From assembly GCF_008831285.2 (NCBI RefSeq), contig NC_045141.1, positions 21,448,848-21,512,847 of the forward strand: 64,000 nucleotides of DNA, in the 5' to 3' direction. This document shows, in pieces, positions 11,301 through 29,449 of this stretch. Below the pieces are notes generated by a model that worked only from the letters and a program-made list of their open reading frames with translations, had not been told where the DNA came from and ran no database searches. The position numbers and the translations under genes are program-made. Each line of letters begins with the position of its first letter. Positions within the stretch are counted from its first letter, which is position 1. This DNA comes from Nymphaea colorata. Taxonomy: Eukaryota > Streptophyta > Magnoliopsida > Nymphaeales > Nymphaeaceae.

Positions 11301-12152
11301 GAGCCCCAAGGGGCTTAGCATAGCTGGTCAGCTAGTTGTGTGAGTGAGAGCCCCCTCGGCAGTTTGATTCCAGCGGGTGTTAAATTTGAGTGCAAATGGT
11401 GGCGAGCGGACACTCTAGTTGACAGGTGTATTATGGATCCATCTAGGTCCTGAAGCTGCCCTAGACCTCAAGGGCAGGAGGAAGGAAGGGGGCTTCAGCT
11501 TCTCACTGGGCTATGGAGTTCTCTCCTGCTCACCCAGAACTGATACACCATTGAGCAAGAATGGTGCGGTGTCATTCACCCACTAACACCTTTCTGTTTT
11601 TAAATATATTGGGTTTTATGAGTTGCTTCTTCTAGATTATCATTCGCTTCTGATGCAAGTGCTAAATTTCTTGCAGCCATTGCTGACTATTGATGTATGG
11701 GAGGTAACTTGTGCATCCCTTCCATGTTCTTAATGGTCTTTGTGACTTAACACATTTCCTCTTAACAATTTCCAAGTTTCCATTCTAACTGCTGATAACT
11801 CATTTTTTGGTTCTTCTCTTTGATCCAGCATGCTTACTACCTTGACTATGAGGTTGGTTCAATTAACTATGCCCATAACTTTTCCAGTTTCTTTCCGTAA
11901 ACAAACATTGCATTCATTCGTCTGCATTTGTCAAAGCAGTACAAGCGTCCAGAATATGTTTCAGTGTTCATGGAGCAGCTTGTTTCGTGGGAGTCTGTAA
12001 GTGCCAGATTGGAGATTGCAAAAGCCAAAGCAGAAGAACGGGCAAGGGAGGAGGAGGAAAGGATAAGAAAAGAGGAGACACAAGAATGGGAGAACAGCGA
12101 ACCAGTGGAGATGTATATGGACGGCGAGCCTGAAGGGTCAGATTCAGAATGA
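8306..12152 (+). CDS. FSD2: Fe superoxide dismutase, FSD2-like with acidic tail
   Basis: Plastid Fe superoxide dismutase; in Arabidopsis FSD2 works with FSD3 in chloroplast nucleoids. Exons: 8306-8392 (tentative), 9183-9254, 9356-9544, 10716-10887, 11004-11122, 11677-11703, 11829-11852 and 11940-12152 (TGA). They give 300 aa. Ligands are His68 (EYHWGKHH), His120 (AWNHNFFW), Asp219 and His223 (DVWEHAYYLD); Gln116 marks the Fe type. The loop before [15 protein letters not shown] contains [15 protein letters not shown], as in FSD2. The C-terminal about 45 residues are very acidic and end EPEGSDSE, an FSD2-type tail missing from the facing paralogue. The first exon ([17 protein letters not shown]) is the weak point. 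It was chosen because its donor at 8393 keeps frame and gives a basic, hydroxylated leader, but another in-frame donor (8443) and other starts exist. A 52-bp duplication sits at the exon 5 donor and a SINE lies in the next intron. Confidence 0.85.
11120..11223 (+). repeat. Perfect 52-bp tandem duplication spanning a splice donor
   Basis: 11120-11171 is repeated exactly at 11172-11223. The unit starts with the last three bases of FSD2 exon 5 and includes its donor (TCG then GTACTC). The intron therefore carries a second identical donor 52 bp downstream. Using the distal donor would read into TGA after two codons. Confidence 0.9.
11305..11542 (+). mobile_element. tRNA-derived SINE in FSD2 intron
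   Basis: A 238-bp insertion flanked by the 14-bp direct repeat ATACACCATTGAGC (11291-11304 and 11543-11556), a clean target-site duplication. Near its 5' end is an A-box-like TAGCATAGCTGGTCAGC (about 11316-11332), and a B-box-like AGTTTGATTCC at 11361-11371, spaced as in a tRNA-type pol III promoter. It lies in sense orientation in the intron between FSD2 exons 5 and 6. Confidence 0.8.
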
Positions 12153-13296
12153 AGGAAGGGCCTTCTAAGTTTCTGTCGGTATGGTAGTTGTATCTTCAAT
12201 GCGTCGGTATATCGTCTTTTTGGTATACCCGGTCGGCTTTAATTAGCACAGGATAGCCCCTTGGTCTTTAGTTAGCTTGATTTATATGATATTCGGGCTG
12301 TACAGTTTTCAGAGCTTAACGAGAGAATTTTATGACGGCTTGCAGGAGATTTCATTATAGTAAACAAAATATTTTGTAACACGATGAGTATTAGCACTAT
12401 TAGCAGCTGCTTATTGGGCTTTCCATTATCTTGAGATCATTTCACATGATTAGCTAGTGATAGATGATTGCAGTATTTATTCACCATGTATTCTAGTTAA
12501 CAATCTGACAAAATTATAAAAGTTCAAAGTAAGCAAATACTATGCATGAGATTGAAAGCCCGAAATCCTTTTGTGAGTTGTGATATTTTGTAGCATGATC
12601 ACCTACCTGTCTCGTTGAATTCCCAGAGTAGATAAACTTTCATATGTCTATAGATTTGGCAGAAAAGAGCAATGTCGCTTTGATCTGGGAATTCAACGAG
12701 ACATACTCGAATTTAACCAAGTTGTCATCGGATCTTTACATGTCTTTGCCAACTCTAGTTGGGTCGCGGGATGGACCCGGAATGGAAGACTGTATAATGA
12801 ATAATATGGATTTGATTACTAACCAGATAAATTCGGTTCGTTGACTTTCAAAGGCCATATCAGGCTAATTCAAGATCTAAAACTGTGATGCAAAGTTTGG
12901 ATCCAGGTAATGTCCAGTGAAGCAGAGGAATTTGTTCTGAAATGTATGTCATGATATTGGATCCAACAAAATGAAGATTTGAGTGTGCCATGCTTGTCCG
13001 AGCTATTCTATACTCATCAATCTGGGTCTGATCCAATTCCAAAATAAACCTAATTAACTGAATTCCAATATGATCTAAAAGTACGTTCTGGATCATCTCA
13101 TTTGAAGGATCTGGATCTCCTTCTATGTGAGAGTGAGAGAGAGACGGAGACCCTGGGCTCTTTCAAAAAGGCATGTAGCCAATCCGTAACCCTATAAGTG
13201 GCACCAAGAAAAGGGCGAAATTTTTTTTCCCTTGCGGCTTTGGGGCTTTTTCGTCTTATTGTATCAAATCGACGTCCGGCGCCTTAATTCCCGGCC
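12153..13296. other. Intergenic: FSD2 3' flank and promoter of next gene
   Basis: Contains the FSD2 3' flank, a perfect 19-bp inverted repeat (12609-12702, separate entry) and, at the right end, the promoter and leader of the Cys-rich protein gene. A CTATAAG box at about 13192-13198 lies some 100 bp before its ATG and is a fair TATA candidate. No other coding sequence is supported. Confidence 0.6.
12609..12702. repeat. Perfect 19-bp inverted repeat with 56-bp loop
   Basis: GTCTCGTTGAATTCCCAGA at 12609-12627 is the exact reverse complement of 12684-12702. The arms would form a 19-bp stem with a 56-base loop. It is not inside a gene I can support. Confidence 0.85.
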
Positions 13297-16200
13297 ATGG
13301 CTGGTGCTTCGCCGGCTTCCGGCGAACAAATGGTTGTAAATAGTCCGCAAGGGAACACGGACGTGCCCAAGCCCAAGACCAAGACAAGCCTCCGGGGTCT
13401 GAACAAGCCCAAGTGCTCCAAGTGTGGGAACGTCGCTCGGTCGCGGTAAGACGGGCGCCTCTGCCTCTGTCTCTGTCTCTCTCTCTCTGATAAATTCTTT
13501 TTTCTCGTTTACTGAAAGAATGGTGTAGCCCCTGCAATACTGGAAGAATTTTCTGTGTTTGTCTATGTGGGCAGTTGTCGTTTCTCTTGAATCTCGATTT
13601 ATGGGCTTTCCTCCGTTTGGAGACAGTCGTTTGTTCTATTTTATGGGCGATATAGGTCGAGTTCGTGTATTCGTTTGTTGGTGGTTTCTGTTTGGCATGT
13701 AATTTCGATTTGATTTGTCGAGGAAAATTGAGTGTTTCTGGACGATCAAGTTTTCGCGTTTCTCTACGTTGGGAGCTGATTTTCCTTTTCATTCTCAAGC
13801 TTTTTAGGTTTTCCGAAGCGGGTAATCGTTGGTTTTGATTTTTCCTTTTGCATTTGCCTGATTTCTCCCTTTTTTTTTGTAATGCGTCTTCCTTTATGGA
13901 AGTGTGGTGGAAGTGTCTGGAATCGTGTTCACGTCTTTTTTGGTGGAGTCCTTTCTTCCTTATTCTTTAATTTTTTTGTTAGCCATGCTCGTGTTCATGC
14001 TTGTTTACGGTTTGTGTTCTATGTTTGTCTACGATCTTGTTTCTCTTTCTTGTTCTAACTTTCTAATTGCCTGGTTTTGGAGATTTAGATGTTTTAAAAT
14101 CATGAATGGTGCCTTTGCTGTTTTAATGAGTCTGTTCAGGGAGAGAAGAGTGTGGAGTATTTTAGTCATGAGCAAATCTCTGAGTTTGGGCCCCCATAGG
14201 GAAGGTTATGGAGGGAGGCCCATGCTAATTTTGACGTATGAAAACCAATTATTCTATTAGCTCTAGGCCAAAGAATGGGAGCAATTGGTTTCTGTAGTTA
14301 GTGTTAAAGAATGTGTGGTTTTACGTGAAGAGGGAAATATCCTCTTTAGTACTGAGCTGTACTAAGTGACTCCTTCCTAGCAACGGCTTGACATGGTTTC
14401 TGATGGTTCTATCTTTTCCCACTTTTCTTGTAACTGAAAAAACAACTGCTGTTAAGACGGCATCAAATTATCTTTACCATGGAAATGGTTGCATAATGCG
14501 ATGAATGAAGGATTCTGAGGTTACTAATCAAGTTCAAATGCTTGGTTGTAGATAAACAGTTGGCTTTTCATTTCCCAGATCTCAATATTTATGCTCTTGC
14601 AAATTTTATAGAGCCTTTATATGCTCGTCCTCCCTTAGGCAAAGTTTGGTGTCAATACACATAACCTAGAAACAAGTGAACAACTCTGTTATCCTTTGAT
14701 AAACAATTATTAACACAAAAGGATGGTTAAGATGGGAAAGTAGGCTGAGACTGCGTGTCAACAACATGAAACCTTAGCAGGGTGGATGATCCGCCAATGA
14801 TCCATCTGATACACAATGCTGCAAATAGTGGATGGCCTGTACATTTGTAATAAATCAGAGGATCTATAATTTCTTCAACCTGCAGGTTGAACTGTCTGTC
14901 CCTTCTTAAACACTAAACTAAGCATTCACAGGATAAAAAAAAAAAAGGCTATTTCTAATGTAGAATCAGGAACTATGGCCCTAAAATTATGACTTTGTTT
15001 TTGGTTTGTAACAAAACGTGCCATCTGGTACTGACAGTTTGTGTTTCTTCGCTTTGCTTTTCCCCAAAACATAGGTTATTTTTTTATTAGTTCATCTGAT
15101 GCTTAGTGAAAATTTGGTGTTTCTCAAGCCTGTAGTATAACATGAAAGTAGCTACTCTGTCCTATTTCCATTGGGCCCAGAGTAATCTTTGCACTCTCGA
15201 GGTACTGCATTTACAGATATCCATTAGCTATGCATGCCTGGACTATTCTAGCATCAAGTCCTAGTGACTGTCTTTATGCTGGAAAGAGACTGCTGGGTTT
15301 GACCAATCCAACTGTTTTAATGAGCATTTTCATTCAGCTATGGCATCATTTTGTGCTATTGGCTGCAGTTACATGCTTGTGCTGCTGCATTTTATTGTCC
15401 TATAAGAAGTTTTCTGTGTTAATCATTGGTTGGTGCAATTATGATTGTGCAGGTGCCCTTACCAATGTTGTAAGAGTTGCTGTTCTAAAGCTCAAAATCC
15501 ATGTACCATTCATGGTATGCACCTTATATAAAGTTAAAATAGCAAACATTCTGAATTTTCTTGATTAGCTGCATACTGAATTATATATTCAAGATTTTGA
15601 TCTTCATTTGTTGCGTGCACGTTGCTCAACTTTTCAATAAATATCTTGCAGTTCTCAGGCCTAATGCGAATTTTTCGGACAAACTCCCTACTTCAAGCTC
15701 TCCATTGTTTGGCCAGAGTATCACTGATGTGTCCTCATTATCGTAAAATTCCCAACTTCCACTTAAGAGAAACATATATCAAGCTCATATAATGAACAAA
15801 ATTATTCAGTTTTTCACATTTTCCAGATCCAGCAGACTCACATCACTCCGGCAGGCCTCTAGTAATTTGGCTCATCTTGGTGGGGCACATGTGGCATTGC
15901 GTGCAAGAAAACCATTGTCCAGGAAGGTCTGTATCAAGGTCATATCGTGTTGTTCTTATGTCAAGATTATTTGCAGCTGTTTTTATGGATCAGGATGATC
16001 AGTGCTTCCTGACTTTTTTCTCTTATCTCTCCGACTGAGTTCAGGAAGCTGCCATCATTAACAACTGGAGGTTTTCCAAGTTAAGAGAGCATAAAGAGCG
16101 GAACATTGAGGCAGAAGATGAGGCTTTTGATCGCTACGTGCAGAATGTGTCATTGCTGGAAGAAACTTTTGGTGTCAATTCTTCATTGGAAGCCCTTACT

Positions 16201-16698
16201 CCTGAAGGTGAGCCCATGCTTCTGTCTTGCTGTCCAGATGGACTTGACCAGGATAGAGTAGTTTCTGCACTGAAAGCAAGGTTAAGATCCAAACCTGAAA
16301 GAGCAGACAAGCACAGAGAAAGAATTCGAGGGCTAGTTAATATTGGATTGGAGAACCTGAAGAAACGAGAGACAGATGGAAGAGACATGGATCGTGTGGA
16401 TCCAGGCGCTTTAGGTGGCACGAGAGAACTTGATAGCCACGATAGTGGATGCAGGCAGCGGTTTGAATGTTTTTCAGCAATAACTGATCTTCTTGATAAA
16501 ATGTCCAAGGTTCGAAGCAAGGAGGATCTAAAACTATGTACAGACCTGAAACTGCAATTGTTTCCTCAAAAGGAGAGCAACCCAGTGGTTCCTGCCCCTG
16601 GCGGCCAAACAATGGTTTTTAGCCATGAACTCAGCAAAGATGCACTGAGAAAGGTGGATGAAGAATTTCTACCTGATCGAGAAATTGCAGAGATATAG
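13297..16698 (+). CDS. Cys-rich protein with LRP1-type zinc-finger spacing
   Basis: Five exons: 13297-13445, 15453-15514, 15652-15730, 15827-15926 and 16045-16698 (TAG), giving 347 aa in one frame. Exons 1 and 2 together encode Cys40-x2-Cys43-x7-Cys51-x4-Cys56-x2-Cys59-Cys60-x6-Cys67-x2-His70. This is the same spacing as the RING-like zinc finger of SHI/LRP1 transcription factors, although the rest (no IGGH-type domain seen) does not match them. A Ser-rich linker follows, then a basic segment (ALRARKPLSRK), then a long charged region beginning EAAIINNWRFSKLREHKERN. I know no assigned function; a metal-binding, possibly nuclear protein is an inference. The donor after exon 3 (GTCCTC at 15731) is weak but is the one that keeps frame. 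Intron 1 is about 2 kb. The last 45 bases of coding sequence, with the stop, are duplicated in tandem. Confidence 0.75.
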
Positions 16699-16767
16699 AA
16701 TCCATGCTGTGTGGATGAAGAATTTCTACCTGATCGAGAAATTGCAGAGATATAGAATCCATGCTGT
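16654..16767 (+). repeat. Perfect 57-bp tandem duplication containing the stop codon
   Basis: 16654-16710 is repeated exactly at 16711-16767. The unit contains the final 14 sense codons and the TAG of the Cys-rich protein gene plus 12 bases of 3' sequence. As 57 is a multiple of three, the second copy holds the same codons and stop in the same frame, now as 3' UTR. Confidence 0.95.
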
Positions 16768-18310
16768 GTTACATTACTCACTGCCGCTCCGAACATTTCC
16801 TATGTCTCAAGGGAGTAGTTCAATTTAATCAGTGGGAATGTTTGTCCAAGCATTTAATCACGAGAAAGGCAAAAACGAACTCGGGGGCTGCAGGTAGGGG
16901 CGATTAAATGCGGCTTAGTCTGACTTTTTATGTGATGCTTCGGTTATCGGCTTGATGTATTATTATTTTTTGTTGTATCTTTTGCCAAGGCTTACCGTTA
17001 GAAATGCAATTAGATTCCTACCTATTTCATCTTTTATGTATGTCTTGCAGCAGAATTTTCTTCCCCCCCTCTCTGTTTCTCTGTTTCTCTTGCGCATGCA
17101 CGCTCAATAGTTTCTTAGGATATCAACCTTAGTTTGGCATTTTAGGGAAGGAATTATCTCAATGCAACTCATTCTCCGCAGAAAACAACTGATTCTCTGC
17201 AAAACAACTCTATTCTCAGTAAAAAAATCTCCCCAACGGTCCAATTTTCCGCAATTTCAAGGGCATTTGTATCATTTTTCAATTTTAAAATGAGCAATTC
17301 AAGGGGAATACTTTTATCAAAGCTCTGGAATATGGTCTTTCCATCTCCTAAGGAGGCGCACTTAGCAGGCAAATGACAATTTCAGATCTTCTCAAGGCAT
17401 GAAGCCAGAAAATCAGGAATAACTTATTAAAAACCTGTTGTGGTACGTTCCACACAAAGGGGTGCCCCTCTCGTTTATCCAACCCAATGCACAACGGAAA
17501 AGGAAAAGAACACAGGAAATAAAAGGTCAAAGAGTCTTTAGCTGAATTTCACTACCATCGACAGTGTTCCACCGTGGGAAAATGAGATCCAGTTTCAATT
17601 TACCAACAAAATATCATCTAGTCCACCAAAGAAACCCTCGCAAAATTTTCTGCCTGTAAGGTCATTTACGATTTCACCGTAATCTTTTATTATGCTTTTT
17701 CATTTGAGAGAAAGGGGCACCTTAGAAGTTAGAAGCATCATGAAACCCTTCAGTGTTCAACACGCCAGTGAAATCCAAGGTGTGCACATCTGGCGGCGTT
17801 TCACGTTAACAGGCTGCTCTTTTCAGGTATTAGTTCTATTATTTGCTATCAACGAACCAAAAAGGAAGATAGCATATGACTAATTGATCAAGTTAAATAT
17901 CTTAAAAACCGTATCCATCCGATAAAACAAGCACTCAAACAGTAAGAATGTGTGAGGGGTGGGAAAAGACAAAGGCATAATTCTTTTTTTATTTTCATCG
18001 GAGCATTGTTACATCAAAAAATTACAATGCAGTAAAAGGGGTCGTAACCCACATTGTGGGCAATAAAAAAAGAGCAGTCCGGAAATAGAGGCCGAAACTA
18101 GCCACCACAAGGCTTTCCACCAGCTTCACATTCCCGACAGCCCAAGACCTACTGCTGTACCAAGCTATGGCTCTCCAGAGTGTTCAACCATGACAATCAA
18201 GATCCAACTTGCAACTCATCAACCCCTTCCAAAATACAATGATATCTCGCTGTAGTATCTTCGTTGCTGCTCAAAGGCAAAACTTCAAACATAAGATTCA
18301 AAGGACCAGT
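16699..18310. other. Intergenic between convergent genes
   Basis: Shared 3' region of the Cys-rich gene (plus) and the CDC48C gene (minus). Apart from the 57-bp duplicate and a T/C-rich stretch near 17060-17090, I see nothing identifiable. Open frames here are short and lack known motifs. Confidence 0.6.
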
Positions 18311-25950
<7,640 letters not shown>

Positions 25951-28900
25951 CCCCGTCCGGCCAAGCAGCAGAACGATGACAAGGGAGAGAGAGAAAAGGG
26001 GGGGGGGGGGAGAGAGACTAGAGAGGGGTGCTTAGGGTTTTGGAGGCGGTGAATTTCTTATTTTTCCGGGAAAAGCTCCCAGTTTAAAAGTTTTTTCGTG
26101 ATCAGTCCTAAATCTTTCACAAGCTTCCAAAATCGTACTTATTTCTTATCAACTGAAAATGCGGATTGGGAACATGCGCATGAGGCAGTGGCAAAAATGG
26201 TTCAGAAGCATATTTTATACAACAGATTATAAATTAATATTTTACAAAAAAACAAGTTCAACAGAAACAAGCTCATGCTTGAAGAATCAGGATTTAGTTC
26301 TTCCATCAAACTATCCGCAACATAAAAGCAGTTAAATGAAACTTGATTATGTTTTTTGCTATTCTCTTAAATGTCAGACCACGTTTTTGAATTTATAAAA
26401 CGCTTCAACTGCAACAACTCCCAATTTGAACAAGCGACTCCGAGGCCTTTTGCTTCCATTCAGTTCGTCACTCTCGTGAAGCTGGACTGTTCTTATTTGG
26501 TTAAGAGGCAGACGCTTTTCTTGGTTTATGTATCGATGACAACCGTGACTTGTGACTGCCAAGTTCGCGTTGGAGGAGAACAGAGTCACCAAAAGCATCC
26601 GCCATTCATATTGCAAGATGAAGAAACTTGAGCTCAAAACAAACAAGAACTCAATGAACTGCGCGTGAGATAGTTTCTGTATCACGATATTTTTAAAGAA
26701 GCTGGAAGGAACGAGCTTTGAACAATGGATCTCTGGAACAGAACTCCAGCCACACACACGTAATAGGAATTGCAAAATCTGAACTGAAGCCCATTTTTTG
26801 GAAACCAAACACATGCATAAACTTGATATATGCAAATTAAAGAAGCTTAAATTTTGTTAAGGTAATGCTTCAGCCGCCCATTCAAATTTCAACCCAACCC
26901 AACCTAGGTCTCAAATCATTTTTCAGAAGCTCAAGAAAGTTCTTCAGAACCTGGAAAAAGTGAGGCTCCCTGCTTTACCTACAGTATAAGAGGAATGCAC
27001 CACTCACGGCATAGGCATATATTAAGTTACCTCAATGAGCGTGGTGATTCTCCATTGCATGACCAGTGCAGCCATTACTGAGAAGAGTCCAGTGCAACAA
27101 TTTGCATGGATAAAAACTAATAAGAAGGACCAATAATTACAGAAGTGGAATCCTCAGCAACATTATTTGGGAGACTCAACTCAACCACCAGACTCTTTCT
27201 GCGGAAAGGATCCAAATAGACATTCCGAGGACAGGAAAAGAATGTATATCAGGAGGGTGGATCAGAATATAACTAATTTTAGCTTTATGGTTCACATAGT
27301 TTCGCATGTTACATTTATAATGGGCAGTCTAGCTAAAGTTAAGAAGTAACTGGGTTGAACATAAATGCATATGAATCCACGAGTTTGCTCAGATTAGTAA
27401 TGTCTACTAAGTAAAAGTGTGACTAAGACATACATATAGATTATCAGATAGAAGGTGTTTGAGAATTTGATGGTTGTCTTAGATCCACTTGGTTGATGGA
27501 GACAACAACATCTCCATGTGATGAGACTCACAACTTCAAAGCACCATCACTTCGTGAGGCAGTGGCAGATGATCTATGTATGAGGAAACGACTGCAGCCA
27601 TGCCTAAAGTTTCTCTCAACGTAAGAGTTCATGTTATTTGAGAATGAAAACATTCCGTAGTTATCAATTTCACTGGTTTCCAAGAACCTCCAAGTGAAGC
27701 AGTAGCACGTGATATATCTACAAGGAAAGGACTACTGCAACACCTGCAACTGCTTTCGGCAAAGGGGTTCAAGCATGTTGGAAATAAAATTCTGCAATTT
27801 ACAATTTCATTGATTTTCAAGAGTGAACCATTCGCCAACTACCGTTAAATCTGCTTTCCACTACGTTTTCGGAGAAATATTTTCTGCGAACTTGTGTTGG
27901 GGGATGAGTCCTTGTCCTTTGAAAGTTTGAATCAAAGTTCTCCATATTTGCTTATCTTTCTCTGTATCAGTCTCTTCAGGACCCGCGTCATTAAATGAAA
28001 TGGATTCACACTGACCAAGTTGGTTGAAACGATTACAGAAACAGTTGGAAGTCACAGCCAACTGAATTATTATCAGAAACACTGTAAAAGAAGGACAACG
28101 TCCAATGCAAATTCTTAAGGGTACCACTATCACTAGTTTGGCCAATACTCTGTTAACATAATTTTTTGACAAGCGAATCTATTCAAGCTTCTTTTAATTT
28201 CTTCAAGAGAAAACTTTTTAAGCTTTGACAAGGCAGCAGCAGTGCTTGCTGCCCATTTGAACTTTGATCAAGGATATCAGCATTTTTATGTGCATAGTCA
28301 GTTTGAATCATGTTAGGACTTTGATTACCAGTTGGATTTGGATTCATCAAAATAAGGATGTAAAATTGCAAAAATTCAGTGAAACTACAATCAGTTACCA
28401 GCCACCTACAAGTAGAGGTTCTTGACTTCAAAAGCATTTCATGCTATTTGAAGCAAACATTGTTGGCTCATTTCGTGACTATGATGATCTCTCCAAGTAA
28501 CTTAGTTTCTGAAGAGCGCATTCCTTTGTACCCCAACCAAAATCACTGGGGGTTATGTAAGATCTACTGAAATTTTCTGCATGATTAAGGACTTGGGTAA
28601 ATGAGCCTTAGGTACTGTCTAGAACATGGTGCTGTAAGCAATGAGAAGTGTGTTTGGTTCCTATAATACCGTTTGATGTTAGGAAGCACCACTGTCGCCA
28701 AAACATTGCACTAAAGATAGAGTCGATTGAAAATGCAACATGCAACTCAATCATCAAAGCCATATCTTAACACCAAACTGGGTAGACAGTTACAGCAGAC
28801 TGGCAACACAAGGCTATGGTGCAGAACTACTGCCTTTCAGGAAGACAGTAGGAACAGTAATCACTCTCCCTTTTACTTTGCAGACAATACTACCTGCAAA

Positions 28901-29261
28901 TCTAAAAAAGTTTCAAAGAACTTTTTGGGGTTTCGACAAATTTGAAAATCATGCTTTGCTAATACTTGTAATTCCACATGAATCTAAGCCTGCCAAACAG
29001 GGACCAAATGCAATTAATATTCTATTTTGTCCAGAACAGAGATAATCATGCTTGGTGTCCATAAGGTATAGTATCAACTTTGTCATTTGTGGTGATGATG
29101 CCTACATGTTTCCTCGCTTCCCGACTAAACAAATAATGCAAGCATGCACTGTTTCTCCAATAAGTGAAGGGGAAAATCCCCACACGATAACAACGACGAA
29201 ATTCAACCAACCCGACATGCACAAATACATAGTAAAAACAGATGATAGATTGAAGTCATTG
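25951..29261. other. Intergenic left part: CDC48C promoter and unassigned sequence
   Basis: 25951-26050 is the CDC48C leader with a run of G (about 26000-26010) and GA repeats. Further right, minus-strand open frames at 26374-26835, 27629-27838, 27861-28172 and 28183-28437 are longer than expected by chance but match no family I recognise. A frame shifted from the last one reads FSLEEIKRSLNRF, faintly like the start of receptor-kinase cytoplasmic domains, so a broken kinase fragment is conceivable but not supported. I see no intact gene. Confidence 0.45.
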
Positions 29262-29273
29262 AACTAATTATTT

Positions 29274-29449
29274 TAATAGGCCTGGTAGACTTAGGTTCAT
29301 TCTTCAACTTATGTGTCATGCTTGCCACCATTTACAACCTAAGAAAGTAACACATTGGTGCATGATATCAAACACGAGATTCGAACCTTAGATCCCTTAA
29401 GTGTAAGCCGCTTTGCCACCCATTTGGGCTACACCCCTTGAGGCTATTA
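29274..29449 (-). mobile_element. tRNA-derived SINE, minus strand
   Basis: A 176-bp insertion flanked by the perfect 12-bp direct repeat AACTAATTATTT (29262-29273 and 29450-29461). Read on the minus strand it begins with GGGGTGTAGCCCAAATGGG (A-box region) and has TAAGGTTCGAATCTC (B box) about 50 bp on, as in a tRNA-type pol III promoter. The 3' part is unrelated to tRNA. Confidence 0.8.

Noticed and set aside
13256-13798. 180-codon minus-strand frame
   Set aside because: Antisense to exon 1 and intron 1 of the Cys-rich protein gene; low-complexity basic sequence without domain.
16134-16520. 128-codon minus-strand frame
   Set aside because: Shadow of the last exon of the Cys-rich protein gene.
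27629-28437. Series of minus-strand frames, one with FSLEEIKRSLNRF in a shifted frame
   Set aside because: Faint likeness to a receptor-kinase juxtamembrane segment only; no kinase motifs follow, so no pseudogene call was made.
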